A stretch of DNA of 64,000 nt from Heliocidaris tuberculata (GCA_025618425.1 CM046846.1:34639538-34703537); one strand, 5' to 3'. Positions 34,288 through 48,900 are shown, numbered from the stretch's first letter. The notes: generated from the sequence alone by a model not told the origin. Numbers and translations: made by a program.

Positions 34288-37223
34288 AATACACCCACAA
34301 GACGAAATACTCTCAGCGAGCAAGTGACAAACAGCTACGGGAGGCAACTTATAGATATGTGTGTAAGTGCACAACTTCGAATACTGAATGGGAGAACGCT
34401 CGGGGACACAATGGGAAAGGTGACTTTCTTTAATACACAAGGATCGTCTATAGCTGATTACTGTATATGTAGCGAATCTTTTATGCAGACTCTATTGTCA
34501 TTTGAGGTCGAAGACTTTCAGCCATTACTATCTGATCACTGCCAAATCATAGCCACGTTACAGGCTTTTATTGTAGAAAAACATGATATAGAAGTATATG
34601 AGATACCATCAATTAAGTGGTCTAAAATACACGAAGAACGTTTTAAAAATAACCTGAACAAATCTGAATTTAAGGAAATAGATATTTTGATTAGTGAATT
34701 ACCTTCGATAGACATGTCAAATTACCACAAGGAGAAAATTGAAAATAAAATAAATCACAGTGTCAATTGTTTTACACAAATGCTTCAAAAGGCAGCAGGG
34801 GGTATTAAAGGAAATAGAAGGACAAATCAGCGTAATAGGAAGAAAAATAAACCATGGTTCGATATGGAATGCAAAAGTAAAATTAAATTAATCAAGACCA
34901 TCAGTAGAAAATTGAATCAAAACCATGGGACGCAGATTTAAGATTGAAAATCCTACACGAACGGAAAGCTTTTAAAAAGATGACACGGAAAAAATACAGA
35001 ATATATAAAAGGCACTTATTAGAGAAGATAAATAGCATAGAGAACAATGATACATCTAGTTTTTGGAACTTTGTTGACATCCTAAAACAAAAGCAAGAGA
35101 GAAAAACTAGTTCCAGTATATCCCCGGGAGAATGGTATGATTACATAAAAGATTTAATGAATAGGAATCATGAAAACCAGTATAATGAAATTAACTAGGT
35201 AGATCCTAGGTATAGTAATAGCAACAGTAGCATATTGAATATGAAAATAGAGAAGCAAGAAGTCCTAAATGCCATAAAATCCCTAAAAAGAAAAAAATCT
35301 TGCGGGCCTGACAATGTTCTGAATGAAATGTTAATTATCTCCTGTAAATTTGTTATAGATGTAATAACAAACATTTTTAATGCAATATTAAAGACGGGAA
35401 TCTATCTTGACAGTTGGAGGAGGAACCTAATAAAGCCAATATTTAAATCAGGGTCGGTTAATGACCCTGATAACTATAGAAGTATTACCCTGACAAGCTG
35501 CATGGGTAAGCTATTTGCAAGGATCCTTTATAATAGACTTAACGATTATACAGAAGACAATAACATAATCTGTAAACAACAGATAGGCTTTAGAAAAGGA
35601 TACCGCACCAGTAACCATGTATTAACACTCAAAACAATAATAGACCAAGCTTTCAAAAAGAATACGCATATACATGCCTGCTTTGTGGACTTTAAGAAAG
35701 CTTTCGACTCGGTAAATAGGAAGGCCCTTTTCCATAAACTTAAAAAATATGCGATGCATGGCGATTTCCTAAATACTTTGAAAGATATGTATGCTAGTGT
35801 TGATTTTTCTGTTAAATTACAACAAGGAAGAACGTCATATTTTAATACATCAGTGGGACTAAAACAAGGTTGTATACTCAGTCCAATATTATTTTCATTA
35901 TATATTAACGATTTAGTCGACATATTTGGCGAGGAGTGCAGACCAGTGACTTTAGACGGGGACAAAATATCGTGTCTACTATATGCAGATTACCTCGTTA
36001 TACTATCCGAGACCGCATTCCGGCTTCAAACATGTTTGAATAAATTAAATGAGTATTGCAAAAAATGGGACTTAAAGGTGAATATGAATAAGACACAAGT
36101 AATGATATTCAATAAGGCAGGACGAGTTATAAGAAAGAATATATTTACCATAAACGACTTCCCGGTTAAAATAACTAACGAATACAAATATTTAGGTATT
36201 ATGTTTAAACCCTCTTGTTCCTTTACGAACGCTATCAAACACCTACTTTGTAAAGCAAAAAAAAAAAGAGCAACTTTTTGCAATAGAAACGTCACGCCAA
36301 GCAACAGAGTAGCAGCTATACCAAATATGAAACTACCGTATTCGACGCATGTATAAAACCTATTTTGTTATATTTCTCCGAAATCTGGAGTCTGTCAACG
36401 CTTATACGCGAAGACAAGGAAACAGAACAATTATATAATTTTTTTCTTCTTGAAAAAATACAGAACAAGTTCCTGAAAACGGTTCTCGGAGTACATAGGT
36501 CATCAACTAATAGTGCTATTTTGGCCGAGTTTGGTCGTTACCCTTTATATATATCAGCTCTAAAACGAAGCGTAGGGTACTGGCATCATATTATTACCAC
36601 AACAGAAAAGAGTCTTAAAAAAAGCGCATATGCTGCTTCACATTATACCAATAACGGATTTAAGAAATATATAAAAATGCTACTACGACAAATTGGTTTC
36701 TCCCATGTGTGGGAAAATCAAGGCACTTTCTCAAAAAGAGCGCTTTTGAATGCAATAACAAATAAATTAAATGATCGGTATATAATATCCTGGAAAAAAA
36801 GGTCTCGCTGAAAATGGTAATAAATTGAGAACTTATAAAAAAATGAAAAATAACTATAAGATTGAAAACTACCTCATTCTAGACGCCGACAAAACACACA
36901 TTATAAACTTTGCAAAACTAAGAATAAGCAACAGTAAACTTATGATAGAACAAGGTAGATACAAAAAACTCGCAATTAGCGATAGAATATGCCCCTTATG
37001 TAAGACCTCAGTAGAGGACGAAAATCATTTTATAATCGACTGCAATTCCCTCCAAGCACTCAGAACTGAACTATTTAACCAGTTAAAGAATGTGTTCCCG
37101 GATTTCTTAAGCATGAATGATGAAAATAAATTTCATTTAATATTAGGTGGTAACGATATGGATGTAAGTAAACTCTTTGTAATTGGACTTAACAATATGT
37201 ACACAGAAAGATGGAATCACGGC

Positions 37224-37225
<2 letters not shown>
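34288..37225 (+). pseudogene. 5'-truncated LINE ORF2 with RT, several breaks
   Basis: Begins in the C-terminal part of an AP-type endonuclease (FFNTQGSSIADYCI, LLSDHCQII). The RT follows: KKSCGPDNVLNEML, RRNLIKPIFKSG, QQIGFRKGYRTSNHV, VDFKKAFDSVNRKALF and GLKQGCILSPILFSLYINDL. The catalytic box reads LLYADYLVIL, so the second Asp of YADD is Tyr. The C-terminus has a CPLC...HFIIDC zinc-knuckle-like motif. Breaks by eye: a frameshift near 34920, an in-frame TAG at 35196-35198, a frameshift near 36310-36330 and another in the A-run near 36795. It ends with TAA directly in an (AAAT)n tail. Clade not resolved (jockey/CR1/Rex1-like). Confidence 0.8.

Positions 37226-37262
<37 letters not shown>
37226..37262 (+). 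repeat. (AAAT)n tail of the plus-strand LINE
   Basis: Starts at the stop codon of the LINE, marking its 3' end. AT-rich simple repeats continue to about 37440. Confidence 0.85.
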
Positions 37263-37263
<1 letters not shown>

Positions 37264-37570
37264 AATAAGAAGAAGAATAAAAATAGAAATAAATAAACGA
37301 ATAAATAAATAAAATTACATAAATAATATAAATAAATAAAATACAATAAAAATAATTCAAAGATAATAACAATAATAACACTAATAACAATAATCATAAT
37401 CATAATCATAATAATGATAGTAATAATCAGTATAATAATAATGGTCCCTTCCATAACTTTGTAACATCGAGTGCTACTTGATATACACTGCCTTAGTGTT
37501 TTGATATAACTTGCTCGTATATGTTTTGATGAGGTTTTGTTTTTATTTGATATGATAATAATAATGATAA

Positions 37571-40500
37571 TAGTAATTGGATTTATATAGCGCCTTTTCC
37601 AAAGGATACAAGGCGCTGTCACCTAAAGTCTATTCAAGTAAATTAAGAATTGTATAAGTAAGTTTTTAGATGTTTCTTGAAGATGTCAAGTGATGTGCTA
37701 TTACGGAGAGATGCGGGGAGTCTGTTCCAAAGTTGTGGAGCAAGTGACTGAAAAGACTTGAAGCCAGCCTGTTTTCGGGATTTTGGAATGACATAGGAAG
37801 GAGCAGAGGTAGAACGAAGAGAATATGATGTTCTCTGTTGCTGAAAGAGTGAGGAGATGTATTGAGGAAGTGTGGTTGACAGTGATTTGTAAGTCTGAAC
37901 CAGTATACGGTATTGTATTCTCTTAGAAACGGGAAGCCAGTGAAGTTCATTGAGTAATGGAGTGACGTGGGACCATTTTGGTTTTTGACATATTAGACGA
38001 GCACACTTATTCTGAAGACGTTGAAGTCTGCCCAGGTCCTGTTTACTGATGACCCCAGGCAAACATCCACCATAGTCAAGCCTGGATAGCACAAGTGCTC
38101 TAACAACATTATGACTAGTGTCTTTATTTAAGTACCCCCTGATGCGATTGAGGTTGTAAATTTGCCAATTGAGGGTACGACACAAGTTTGTTACATGGTC
38201 AGACATTTTCATTTCCTTATCAAAGACAACACCCAGATCCTTGATTGTTGAAGACATTGGGATGTCTAGATCATCAATAGAAAATGAAAGGTCATTGAAC
38301 CGATTCAAGTCGATGGATGATGCAGCAATGAAGAACTCAGTTTTACCGGAATTCAACTTCAATTTATTACTGACAAGCCATGATTGTATGTCTTCTAAGC
38401 ACTTCGAGATACGATAGTATGCGCAAGCTGCATCTCCAGGCTTGGTAGGATCAAAAATGGTAAACATCTGGATGTCATCAGCATACACATGGTATTGAAC
38501 TGAATGCTGGCTGATGATGTTACCAATACACCTAATGTAATATGTAAATAACTGTGGCCCAACAATTGACCCTTGCGGTATCCCAAATTCCAACCTTTTG
38601 TCACTGGAGAATGATCCATTGACATGGACTCTACAAGACCTGTTGCTAAGATACGATTTGAACCAGGAAAGACATTATCTCGTAGACCGAAGTCATCGGC
38701 CAACCTATGAGAGAGAATTGTGTGGTCCACCGTATCAAAGGCGGATGAGAGGTCCAGCATTAATAAGAAAACAGCTTGCCTGTTGTCGATTGCACAAAGT
38801 ACGTCATTCTGCAGTCGAATGAGTGCAGTCTCAGTACTATGTGCCACGCGATATGCAGACTGCATAGGATCAAGCAAATCATTACAGTTGACAAAGTCGG
38901 ACACCTGTTTAGAAACAGCCTTTTCGATTAATTTGCCTAAATATGGTATGTTGGAAACAGGTCTGTAACTACCTAAATCATTTTTGTCCAGAGAGGACTT
39001 CTTCAATACTGGTGTAATGATAGACGATCTAAGTCTCTCTGGGAAAACACCAGTAGACAGTGATAGATTCACGATACGTAACAGTACTGGAAGTAGAACT
39101 GGCAAATGTTTCTTAACCAGCCATGTTGGCATGGGATCCAAAGTACAAGATTTGGAAGGACATTTAGAAATCATACACTGCAAGACATTTCTCTCACTTA
39201 CAAAATCAAACTGAGAAAAAGTTGAGTCAGGTTCACATGTGTTTGAGGATACAGTAAGAACATTACGTTTTGTTGGAACAGTGCTCTCTATATCGCCCCT
39301 AATTTTAGATACCTTACTGACAAAGTAATTTGAAAAATCTTCAGCAAGATCAGAAGAGTTTGTACATACAGGAAGAACATTACTACTGACATTAAGCAAT
39401 TCATTGACAGTCTTATACATGTCCTTGGTATTACATGAAGAAAGTCTGTCATGATAATAGTCTTTCTTGGCAGAGACAACCACATCACATACAGTCCGCT
39501 GAGCTTCAATATACAGTCTGCGATCAGTATTTGACTTTGTCTTGCGCCAGCGTCTCTCTGCACGCCGTCGGGCACGTCGAGCTTCCATCACTTTATCGGT
39601 GTACCAGCTAGGCTTTACTCGAACTGACAGTGTCCTTGTAGTTGCGGGGGCGTGAGCGTCAAGAACTTCACGACAAGCTTCGTTGTACCGAAGCACAAGA
39701 TCATCTATGTTGCTACTGTCACAATCCAAAATTGAGTTCATTCTGTTGGATAGATCCTGAGAGAACTGCTCGTGATCTATTGACTTAAACTTCCGGAGAA
39801 CACGAATGTCACTAGAAGGAGCTGATTTCTTCAGATCAAGATCAAACTTTATCATGGAGTGATCAGAGTGCAGAATCTGATCTACGAAGCATGTCGTAAT
39901 GAGAGTGTCACTGTCCTTAACGATGATGAGGTCAAAGGTATGTCCAAGACGATGTGTAGGCCCTTGAACAAGCTGCTTGTAGCCAAGCGAGGTCAGCAAC
40001 GAGTTCATATTTCTCACCTCCGGCTTACTAGGACAGTCCATATGGAAGTTAAAATCCCCCATGACCACCAGTCTGTTCGGCAGCAAATCGGCACAGCTGA
40101 GGACCTCCTCGAATTCCTCAAAAAACGTAGAAGATGGCACTGAGCCAGAAGGAGGTCTGTAGATAACCAGGAAGTTCACGTTGGGGTTTCTAAATAAAGC
40201 AAATTCAAATGAGCTAGCTTCCGGGAGAGTATCGGAACAGTCCTTCAGCTTAAGACTGCTGTCATATACTGCAGCGATCCCTCCACCCCTACGTGAAGTT
40301 TTTCGCGGAAGACTGAGAGCGGAGAAACCAGGTGGACAAATCTCACCAAGGATGACCCGGTCATCCTCCTTGAGCCAAGTCTCCGTTATGAAGGTGATGT
40401 CATAGTTGTTATCGATAATTGATTCACACAGTAAGTCGCTCTTGTTGCGGATTGACTGACTATTCCAAAGACATGCTTTCAGGGTCATCTGTCCATGTGA

Positions 40501-40845
40501 ATCGCTTCGAGGACTGCCAGTAGGTGTAGAAAGTCCATCACTCTTCTTGCTCTTCCTCCTACCACCTCTTGTTCCACGCCGTGTAGCAGGCTTCCTGTAG
40601 ATGCCCAATTCCTTGATGTGTGTCCATGCATCATGAGGCAGCTTCAAATCACAGTTCAATTCAAGAAGCTCTGATCTTGTCAGACCCATTATATTGGTGT
40701 CCACTGAGAACAATGGATGAATGGGTTCACTTGGCCATGAATAACATTGAAATAGGATTATCAGTGCTAGACACAATAAAAGTGCTCTGGTATAAGTCCA
40801 AAGCTTCTCAATAGTGTAGTTGTACATAGAATACATGGAAGCCAT
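37571..40845 (-). pseudogene. CR1-like LINE ORF2 (endonuclease-RT) with one frameshift
   Basis: From the start at 40845: an N-terminal part with a hydrophobic stretch (LLLCLALIILFQCY) and a basic linker, then the AP endonuclease (LKACLWNSQSIRNKSD, ITETWL, VVMGDFNFHMD, LHSDHSMI). The RT follows (RRARRRAERRW linker, LGSYRPVSNIPYLGKLIEK, LLMLDLSSAFDTVDH, FGIPQGSIVGPQLF, and an intact catalytic box HVYADDIQMF) and the C-terminal APQLWNRLPASLR block, ending at 37643. One base is missing around 38668-38672, between the palm motifs; otherwise the frame is open for more than 1,000 codons. The 3' UTR has the GCGCTATATAAAT motif common in L2/CR1 tails and ends in an (ATT)n tail near 37570. A first ORF (ORF1) is absent, so the copy is probably 5'-truncated. 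Confidence 0.88.
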
Positions 40846-41076
40846 GGGCAGAGCAAACCAAGCAAGACTGAACTGACAAGTACCAAAAAATTAATCATAT
40901 AACTACAACAAAACTAGAGCATAACACCTTACCAAAATTGTCTTGCAAGGTCAGTATGTTATGATACACAAGATGTCACAAAAGATAAACAGTAATGATC
41001 TCCTAAACACTCTAATTAAACAGATACCAGGAGAGCAAGTAAAAGTGCTGCCTGTGAGGCGCTCAAGCTTTACTCT

Positions 41077-41130
41077 TGTAAATAACTGTGGCCCAACAAT
41101 TGACCCTTGCGGTATCCCAAATTCCAACCT
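41077..41130 (-). repeat. 54-bp copy of the interior of the adjacent LINE
   Basis: Identical by eye to 38543-38596 inside the CR1-like RT gene, in the same orientation, about 230 bases beyond the start codon. It is followed by a short palindrome (AGAATATATG...CATATATTCT). Confidence 0.85.
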
Positions 41131-42579
41131 CAGAATATATGCTCCTCATATATTCTGGGGTTGATACCGCTGTTACACCCGCTCTGTTCTACTGTTCTAC
41201 TACTGTTCTTTTATGTCGAGTGAACCCGATACAATATTGTTTTGATGTAATTTGCCTTTGTTTGTATTCAACATATTGCTTTTGTTGTTATCGGTGTTTT
41301 CCTTTGTCTGTTTTTTCTAAATGATAACAACATCTCTTTCAGTAGAGTAAGTAACACGATACATATACATTTTTTAAAGAATATAATTTACCTTTGTTTC
41401 ATTGAGGTTTTGCTTCTATTCATCATTCCGTTATTTTTTGTGTTTTGCTTTGTTTCTAAGAATAGCAACATTACTTTCTGTAGAGTATAATCCTATCCTA
41501 CATGCCAATCGGTTCTGATATAATTTTCTTATGTGTTGTCAATGTTGGTTTTCTATCCAATATGCTGCTATCATGATTTGTTTTGTTTTGTTTTGTTTTG
41601 TTTTGATGATAATCCTATCATGTCAGGATTTTATATCAATAAATTTGAATTTGAATTTGAATTTGAATTTGGGTAGGGACGTCGGACGGGGGGGGGGGGG
41701 GGATGAGGTATAATTATAGCATGAAGCTACAAACCATTTTTAGCTTCATGATTATAGTACCCTTCATGATTTTTTAACGTCTCTCAATTACCAGCTTCTT
41801 CATGGTTACATGAAGCAGGCAGGGGGGCGGAGCGCCTTTCAAAGTGAGAGGGGGGGGGGGGGCACCAGCAAAAAAGGGGCACCTACAAGGGAGAATTTTG
41901 TGACATTGATATTACCCGACAGTCTAATTAACATGATTAATACATTATCAAGTATCATCTTTTTCCTTTTTATTGTGGTTCTGGACACTGTTTTAGCTTC
42001 CCTAATTAGAAGTTGTGTTTGATGGTCTAATGATTCATGTGCAAGCGAGCAAAGCGAACGTGCAAAAGTTTTCATTCTTTTTTCTAAGTGTCCTTGAAGT
42101 CCTTTGTGCATTATTTACAGCTATACAGTATATTGAAAATGACAAGTTCAGCAAATCAATTTGGGGGGATGTCGAATGAGCTTTTAATTCGTACATTAAC
42201 CCTGTCGTTTTTCTTTCTAAATGATTACATCGATTATCAACATACTTTATGGGATATGCTTGTCATTGCTTGATTTCATTATGTATTATAAGACCTAGCG
42301 AGCATAGCGAGCGAGTTTTGGGGAAATTTTCAGAAAATATTCCCCTTACTTGGTGTAAATTATGGGCACATTTGAGCGAGCAGAATGAGAATTCCTTCGC
42401 TTGGGGAGGGGGGGGGGGGGGGTAGGCATTGTGCTCTTCTTACCTCCAGCTCCACTGCCTTACATTGTAGTTACAGTAATATGGGTATACCTGTTACTAA
42501 AGCCGCATCGATTTTCTTTGTAGCTATTATAATTATATGGCTCTTTTTGTAAGAAACAGTGGGAAATATAGGTAAAATG
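41131..42579. other. Stretch without genes
   Basis: Contains a (TTTGAA)n run at about 41639-41672, preceded by AATAAA, that looks like the 3' tail of an unrecognised plus-strand retroelement, and G runs near 41690, 41850 and 42405. Nothing else recognised. Confidence 0.5.
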
Positions 42580-42775
42580 GGGCATTTATCAGAAGAGGAA
42601 AGGGCGCTTATCAGAGGTGGAAAGGGGCACTTATAAGAGGTGAAAAGGTGCACTTATCAGAAGGTGAACGGGCACGTATTAGAAAAGAAAGGGGCACTTT
42701 TAGTAGTAAAAAGGGCACTTATCAGGGAGAAAGGGGACATTTTTCAGAAATAAAAAGGGCACCCTAGATACACAT
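42580..42775. repeat. Degenerate GGGCACTTATCAGA tandem repeat
   Basis: About seven to eight units of ~22-28 bp with the core GGGCACTTATCAGA and an A/G-rich remainder. Confidence 0.7.
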
Positions 42776-43892
42776 CCATGTTTACATTTGTTTGTTAGCA
42801 TGATTGATTTCCATTTTTATTACATATATTCATCAGGACCGATCAGTCTGTATAAGTAATACAGATCTCTTGTTTTCTGATATCTAATTCTTGTGCTGCA
42901 GAATAAATATATTTTAATGAAAAAATCTATCGAAAAAGAAGCTTCAAGCCTCTTTGAGCCCATTCACACTCACTTCGTTAGAGCGGTCTAACCAGAGGGG
43001 GGGGGGGGGGGGTATAGGGTCCAGTTTCCCTCCATAATTCTCTGACAAGCAAAAAAAAAAATGGGGGAATTTTTTTTTTCTTTTTTAAAAGGGGGGCACA
43101 ATCACACACAAAAAGAGGAGGCATAATGCATTGTTTTCTTTCAAAGGAGGGGGGGGGGGGGCGGGCCGGGTTATGGATCATGATTTCAAAATAGTATCTC
43201 TCTCAGGGGGAGAAAAAGAAGAAGCGCGGGGAGAGATGATGGAAAGGGAAAATATCTTGATAAAATATAGGTCTTTCCATCTATTTTGATAAATTTTATT
43301 TCGATTTTGTCACGTAACTTCCTAATCAGATTAATAGTTTTTAAAGAGACAACGATTTAAAATGACTTATTCATCAACTGACAAAATGTAGGTCGAATGG
43401 GTTATTTTGAGGGGGCTTTGATATGGCCCGCCGATAAAGGTAACCCGGCCGCGCTGTTTACAAATTGTAATACATTCTCATGGCGGATGTACCCGCAGAG
43501 GTGCTATGCTGCGCGCATGTTAAGGCGCGGAATTATCTGGTTACCAATGCAAAGTAAAGAAGCTTTCATTGTAGTCGTGGCTTTTGTAACTGATGGACGG
43601 AATTTAAAATTAGTGCGTAATAAAAAGATTGCATAAGTAGTGGAATATATCATTATCGTACTGTTTCCCAGCCTAAATGGATTTGAGTGTGTAGCACCAT
43701 CACTGATGGCGACTGTTATTCTTCTTGTTCGGTTAAACGCTGTTTTGAAAGTATTATGTTTTCAACAATGGAGCACGTACCACTTAGGCTACTGTTCGGG
43801 CTAGAGTAGAAATTGTTACAGGTGGCTCTGGAGACTGGAGTCAGTGTAGTATATCAATACGCCTAGCTTGCATTGGCTTAACCCTTTGAGTG
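42776..43892. other. Stretch without genes
   Basis: G-run DNA near 43000 and 43150, the latter resembling the G-run cassettes at 27.9-28.1 kb (GGGTCCAGTTTtCCTC, TCTGACAAGC). No coding signal recognised. Confidence 0.45.
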
Positions 43893-45926
43893 CGAGCCCG
43901 CGCACAGCGCTTGTTCTCCCTGTGACGGAGCGATTTCGGTTACATTGCCGGTAATGGGAAATTTGCCGGTGCTTTCTACTTTGATTGCTCCTTGCACCTC
44001 ACTCGGTCATTTTCGTCATTTTTAGTAAATGTAAACATGAAAGGTCAGACTTTCCTCTTTCTAAAAATATAACTTTTGTTCATCGAAACAAAAAATAAGG
44101 TTTGTTATTTTAGAGGGGAAAAGCCGTCTTATTTTGTTGAAGCTTCGCTTCCTTCCTTTTCAATACACTTACAATACAAATTGCGTAAGCGCCGTCGCAC
44201 GCGCGGTTCGATCGATACCCCATTCACTGGCCCCATTGTCGTCTGCTAAATGCTCGGCCTATTATCACCCGAGTTATAGACCCTACATTTTACATGAGAT
44301 TCCGACGCATTCTGACCAACATTGTGACATGATCACAGGTATAGGCATTCAGGAAATTGAATTTTCAGATGAACATCATGTTACTCAATAAGACAAAAAT
44401 AATCCTATTCACTTTCGACTTCATTTCTCATAATTTGTCGTAATTATTTGCTTTAGTTTTTGTCTCCCGCTTTATTCGTTTATTTTTCTCTATCTATCCA
44501 TCTCTATTTCAACCTTATTTTCCTATGTAGTTGCTGTATCAATAAAAAAAATAATTAAAATATTTGATTTTTTTTTTTGTAATGGGAAAGAGCTAAATGA
44601 ATGACAGTGATTGGAACAAAATAATACTTTGTAACATCTCAATGCCACTCTCTCTCTCTCTCCCTTTCTCTGAATTCGTCAGGAATTTCGTGCAATTAGA
44701 ACTTTGTTTCAGTGCGTTTCATATCCGCATTGCATGCAAGTTTTCTTTTGAGGGGTGTGACTAATAAGGACTTATTCGCCGTATCTAAAAATTTGATCGA
44801 TTTGAAAATAAAGAGAACAGCAGAAAAGGAGCATGATATTGAGAGTATAGTAATTCACTGTATATTACGAGATAATGAGGAAAAAAGTGAAAACCGAAAC
44901 ACAACAGTTGTGGTTGATATTGATGAGAATCTTAAACAAACTAAAACGATGAAGAAATATGTTTTAAAAAATTACGGCGATGGGGGGAGGGGGAGGGGGG
45001 GGGCAGTGACAACCATGGGCGGCGATCCCGATAGTATAGCAACCAATGGTAATGGCTTGTGCCCCCCCCCCCCCCCCCGGCAGTGAGAAAAAAAAATCGA
45101 TGATGACAAAATATCATGTCAGGTAACACATTTTTTGAAAGACGAAACATTGGTAAACCCTTACATATCGACCTTGGGGGGGGGGGGGGGGGGCGGGGGA
45201 GAGGGGAGAAAATCATGATCATTCAGAAATAATAGATAATGCCAAAATAAAGAAATGTAAACAAAACATATCATTACCTTATCATATTATTTTTTTTCCC
45301 CCACTATTGCCTCTAATGCTATTTTATGGAATAAAATGACACGGAAGATACCAAGTGAACGCAAACTCCGCACATAATGTAATGCATGTACAACTATGAT
45401 CGAATATGATATTTTATGTAGCCCTATTGTCGAAGATAGACAAATAAGGGCATTCTCATACTCTCGAAAGACCTCAGTGCGTGCACAGTATTGTTTTAAT
45501 AAATCAAGATGCTTATAAGAAAAAGATGTGTGAGTTGTAAGTTGATTCTGATGTAGGCTTACAGGTGAGTGACCAAATCAAGATATCATTATAAATTGAT
45601 GTTGCAGTATCTCCAATAACAACCCCTCCCCCGCCCCCCCTTTTTTTTTTTTTTTTTTACAGCGGATAACAGAATCGGGAATAGATTATAAAGACGCATT
45701 TAATTAAAGCTTTCAAATAGGCAATGCGTGTTTTGTTTATTATCCTTTTGACACAAATCCCAGTCATCAGGATAAACATTTAACGGGCTGTACTGAAATG
45801 TATTTATACGTGTTCGTCTCCATCTTTGGTCTCTTTCAACCAATATATTTTGTCTATAAAACTTTGTTAAGTCTGGTTTCATGATTGAAGAGTTTTGTAT
45901 TTGACATGTATATAAATATATAATGG

Positions 45927-45958
<32 letters not shown>

Positions 45959-48900
45959 CTAACAAGGATAATTAGTAGTAATGATAATGAAGATAATGTT
46001 GTTGTTGTTTTTAAATCTTTCTCTCTAATTGCAAGGAACTTGTGTTTATGTTGCTTGGCATTTTTTCAACATTAGCCGAACCTTCCTTCACAGGAAAATT
46101 CTCATATTTATGTCTATTCCGCCGGAGTTACTCAAGACAAAGGTATCCTTCCGTAGGAAAAGATAGAGAGAAGGGTAAGGGGGGGGGGGGGCGCTTTTCA
46201 GAACATGAAATATGAACATTTCATTTGCCGCCTAAAACCAAGACCGCTTGGGGTTTGATAGCTATATTTTTTCGCAAACATGCTCTAAAATGGGTACATG
46301 CAGAGTGGCTCTTTGTATTGTCATGTATTCACTAGATTGACCTCTTCTTTGAAAACGCTAATCTTCCTTTTAATAGTAGTTGCTTTGGCATTCTTTTGTT
46401 CCTCTTATTAGGGTGGGGCCTGTATGGTCCACTCAGCTGAGATAAGCGCTTCATTTTGAAAAGAGCAGATCGATGGTCCATTCATGAATGATGAGCTATT
46501 TGGTCAATTTGGTAACATGAAAGGAGTATTGTCAAGTTCGTTCTCTGGTAAATAATAAAAGGGAGAAGAATCACCATGACCTTCATCAATGTATACTTTT
46601 ATAAACACACAGTATAGGCTCCATATTGAAAGTAAGGTCATTTTACACTGAAGACAGCCAATTCAAATTCATCAAAGTAGGTCAAATGAGGTGTAAACCA
46701 TGATGCATTTGATATATATTCGACTGTGCTTTATATAATTATACTACATCAGAAATATAACCCCAGCACTTTTCTTATTATAACGTGCATACTGTTTGAT
46801 GCGATATATTCATTGAAAAATGCAATGTATGCCGCAAACTTTCCTAACCAATATTTTGAGTGGTTATTTGTGACCAAGTAAAACAGGCGTATCACAAATT
46901 TGTTTAAAATGAAAATATGATTATCATCATATAAAATAAAATACATCACGAGAGATGTATCATAATGCATGTTTCTTCTTATCATAGATCTCCGAATGTT
47001 TAAATAGCCTTTTTGTTGTTTTCATATAATATTTTCCAGCACTGTATCTAAATCTATTTTTATGTAATACATTGACGTAAAAGATAAACGCGGAGCCAAA
47101 ACCCTAATTCTTTTTTTATCTTATAGATAACAATCATATGGAAAAAGTCAGTCTGATTTTCATATCTTTATATTCTTTAAAAAAAGAAAGTCCGATCGTG
47201 TGTCAATGGGAAAAAGTAAAAATGCATTTTTGTTCATTTCATAGGAGTAGGGGCAACCCGAAAGGAAAATGGGGAGCGAAGTTTACGAGGGTTTTTTTTT
47301 TCAGACGCTTTATTATAAAACTCTTTATTTTGTAACTCTTCTTGTAGGTCGGTGGAACTATTTGGATGAAAAACATACATGTTAGCTTATATCGGAAAAT
47401 ATTGTAAGAATGAGGCAAGAAAATAAAGCGTCAAAAGATAGAGGATTCTATACTCTTCTAGAAATGAATCTGCGTTTTATTCCTGCATTTCATGCAGTTT
47501 TTCTTTTGAAGGGGTATGCTAATAAAGAGTTATTCCCCGTATCTTGGAGTTTGATCGCTTTGAAAAGAAAGAGAACAGTAGAAAAGGACCTTGAAATAGA
47601 GAGTGTAGTAATTCATGTTACGAGATAATGAGAAAAATAATGAAGAGAATGAAACACAGTAAAGAAATACAGCGATTATAAGAAAACAAGATCCCAACAA
47701 ACATGTATCATGTAAGGATAATTACACAACAAAAGAACGCAAAACAGTTATTAGCTATATATAATTATTTAAACTTTTAAAATTCAAATCGGAAATGACA
47801 GAGACATAGTAAAGCAAAATAGAGGTAGATCCAGGATTGTCAAAAGGGGAAAACAATTCCCCCAATAATCTACGAAAGGGCAAATTAGGTTTTTAAATTT
47901 TCATGTACTTTTTATTCGTATTAAATATTTTATATAGAGGCAAGGCGGAGGGGGCATAAATCATATTTTCCATGTTCATTTTCGTCCAAAGAGGGGGGTG
48001 GGGATGTACGGGCTCATCATCTACTTGGTCCGCCACTGAAGCAAAGAACACCACAAGACTAAATTGAAACAGGTACATCGAGATATTATCAAAATGTATA
48101 ACATTGAAAAAAAAATGGTAATAAATAAGTATTAGAAATATCTTTGATGGTACATATATTTTAAATGTTTTCAATATATTTGTTTCTAAATCTTTTTATG
48201 GAATGTGATGGCGTCAAAGAAACATGTGGAGGCAAAAAGTAAATATGCGTTGAAAATAAATATTCATATTTTGTACTGCAAAAGCTTACATTCCCCTTTT
48301 TAGAAAATAGAATTGAAGACTACATTCACAAATACATTTCATTATATTTGTGTTGACAAAATTCATTAGGGTTTATTTTTCGTTTGTTCGTATAATCTGT
48401 CTCTGTCTATTGCAAGTAGTGTTATCACTGATAGTATGACAACTCATATTTACAGTGCATTCTATGAATACATGTGTTCAGTATGTATTCAGTAGGTTTG
48501 GCATCCTCTTCTTTCAAAACGCTAATCTTCGTTAGTAGTTGCTTCGACATTCTTTTGTTCGACATTCTTTTGTTCATTTTAGGGTGGGGTCCGGTCCAAG
48601 CAATTGAGAAGCATTTCATTTTGAAAAGAGTAGATTAATGGTCCACTCTTGAATGATGAGCTAAATTGGTCAATTTCAATTTATAAAATGAAAGGAGCTT
48701 GGTCAATGTTTCTTTCTTATGAACTTGGATTAAAAGGAGCCTGTATAATGTGGTCAAGATCAAGAACGCATACTCTTCGTGGCCGGCCGAACGCGATGAT
48801 ATCACGTGATCGGAGCGGACACGTACGCGTTCGTCTCTAGGTATACGGGATTTACGATCCCAACAAGAATTTCGGGTAAAGTTGAAACGAAATTCCTTTT

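Noticed and set aside
37143..37622. Ile/Leu-rich minus-strand frame
   Set aside because: Read-through of AT-rich simple repeats between two LINE tails.
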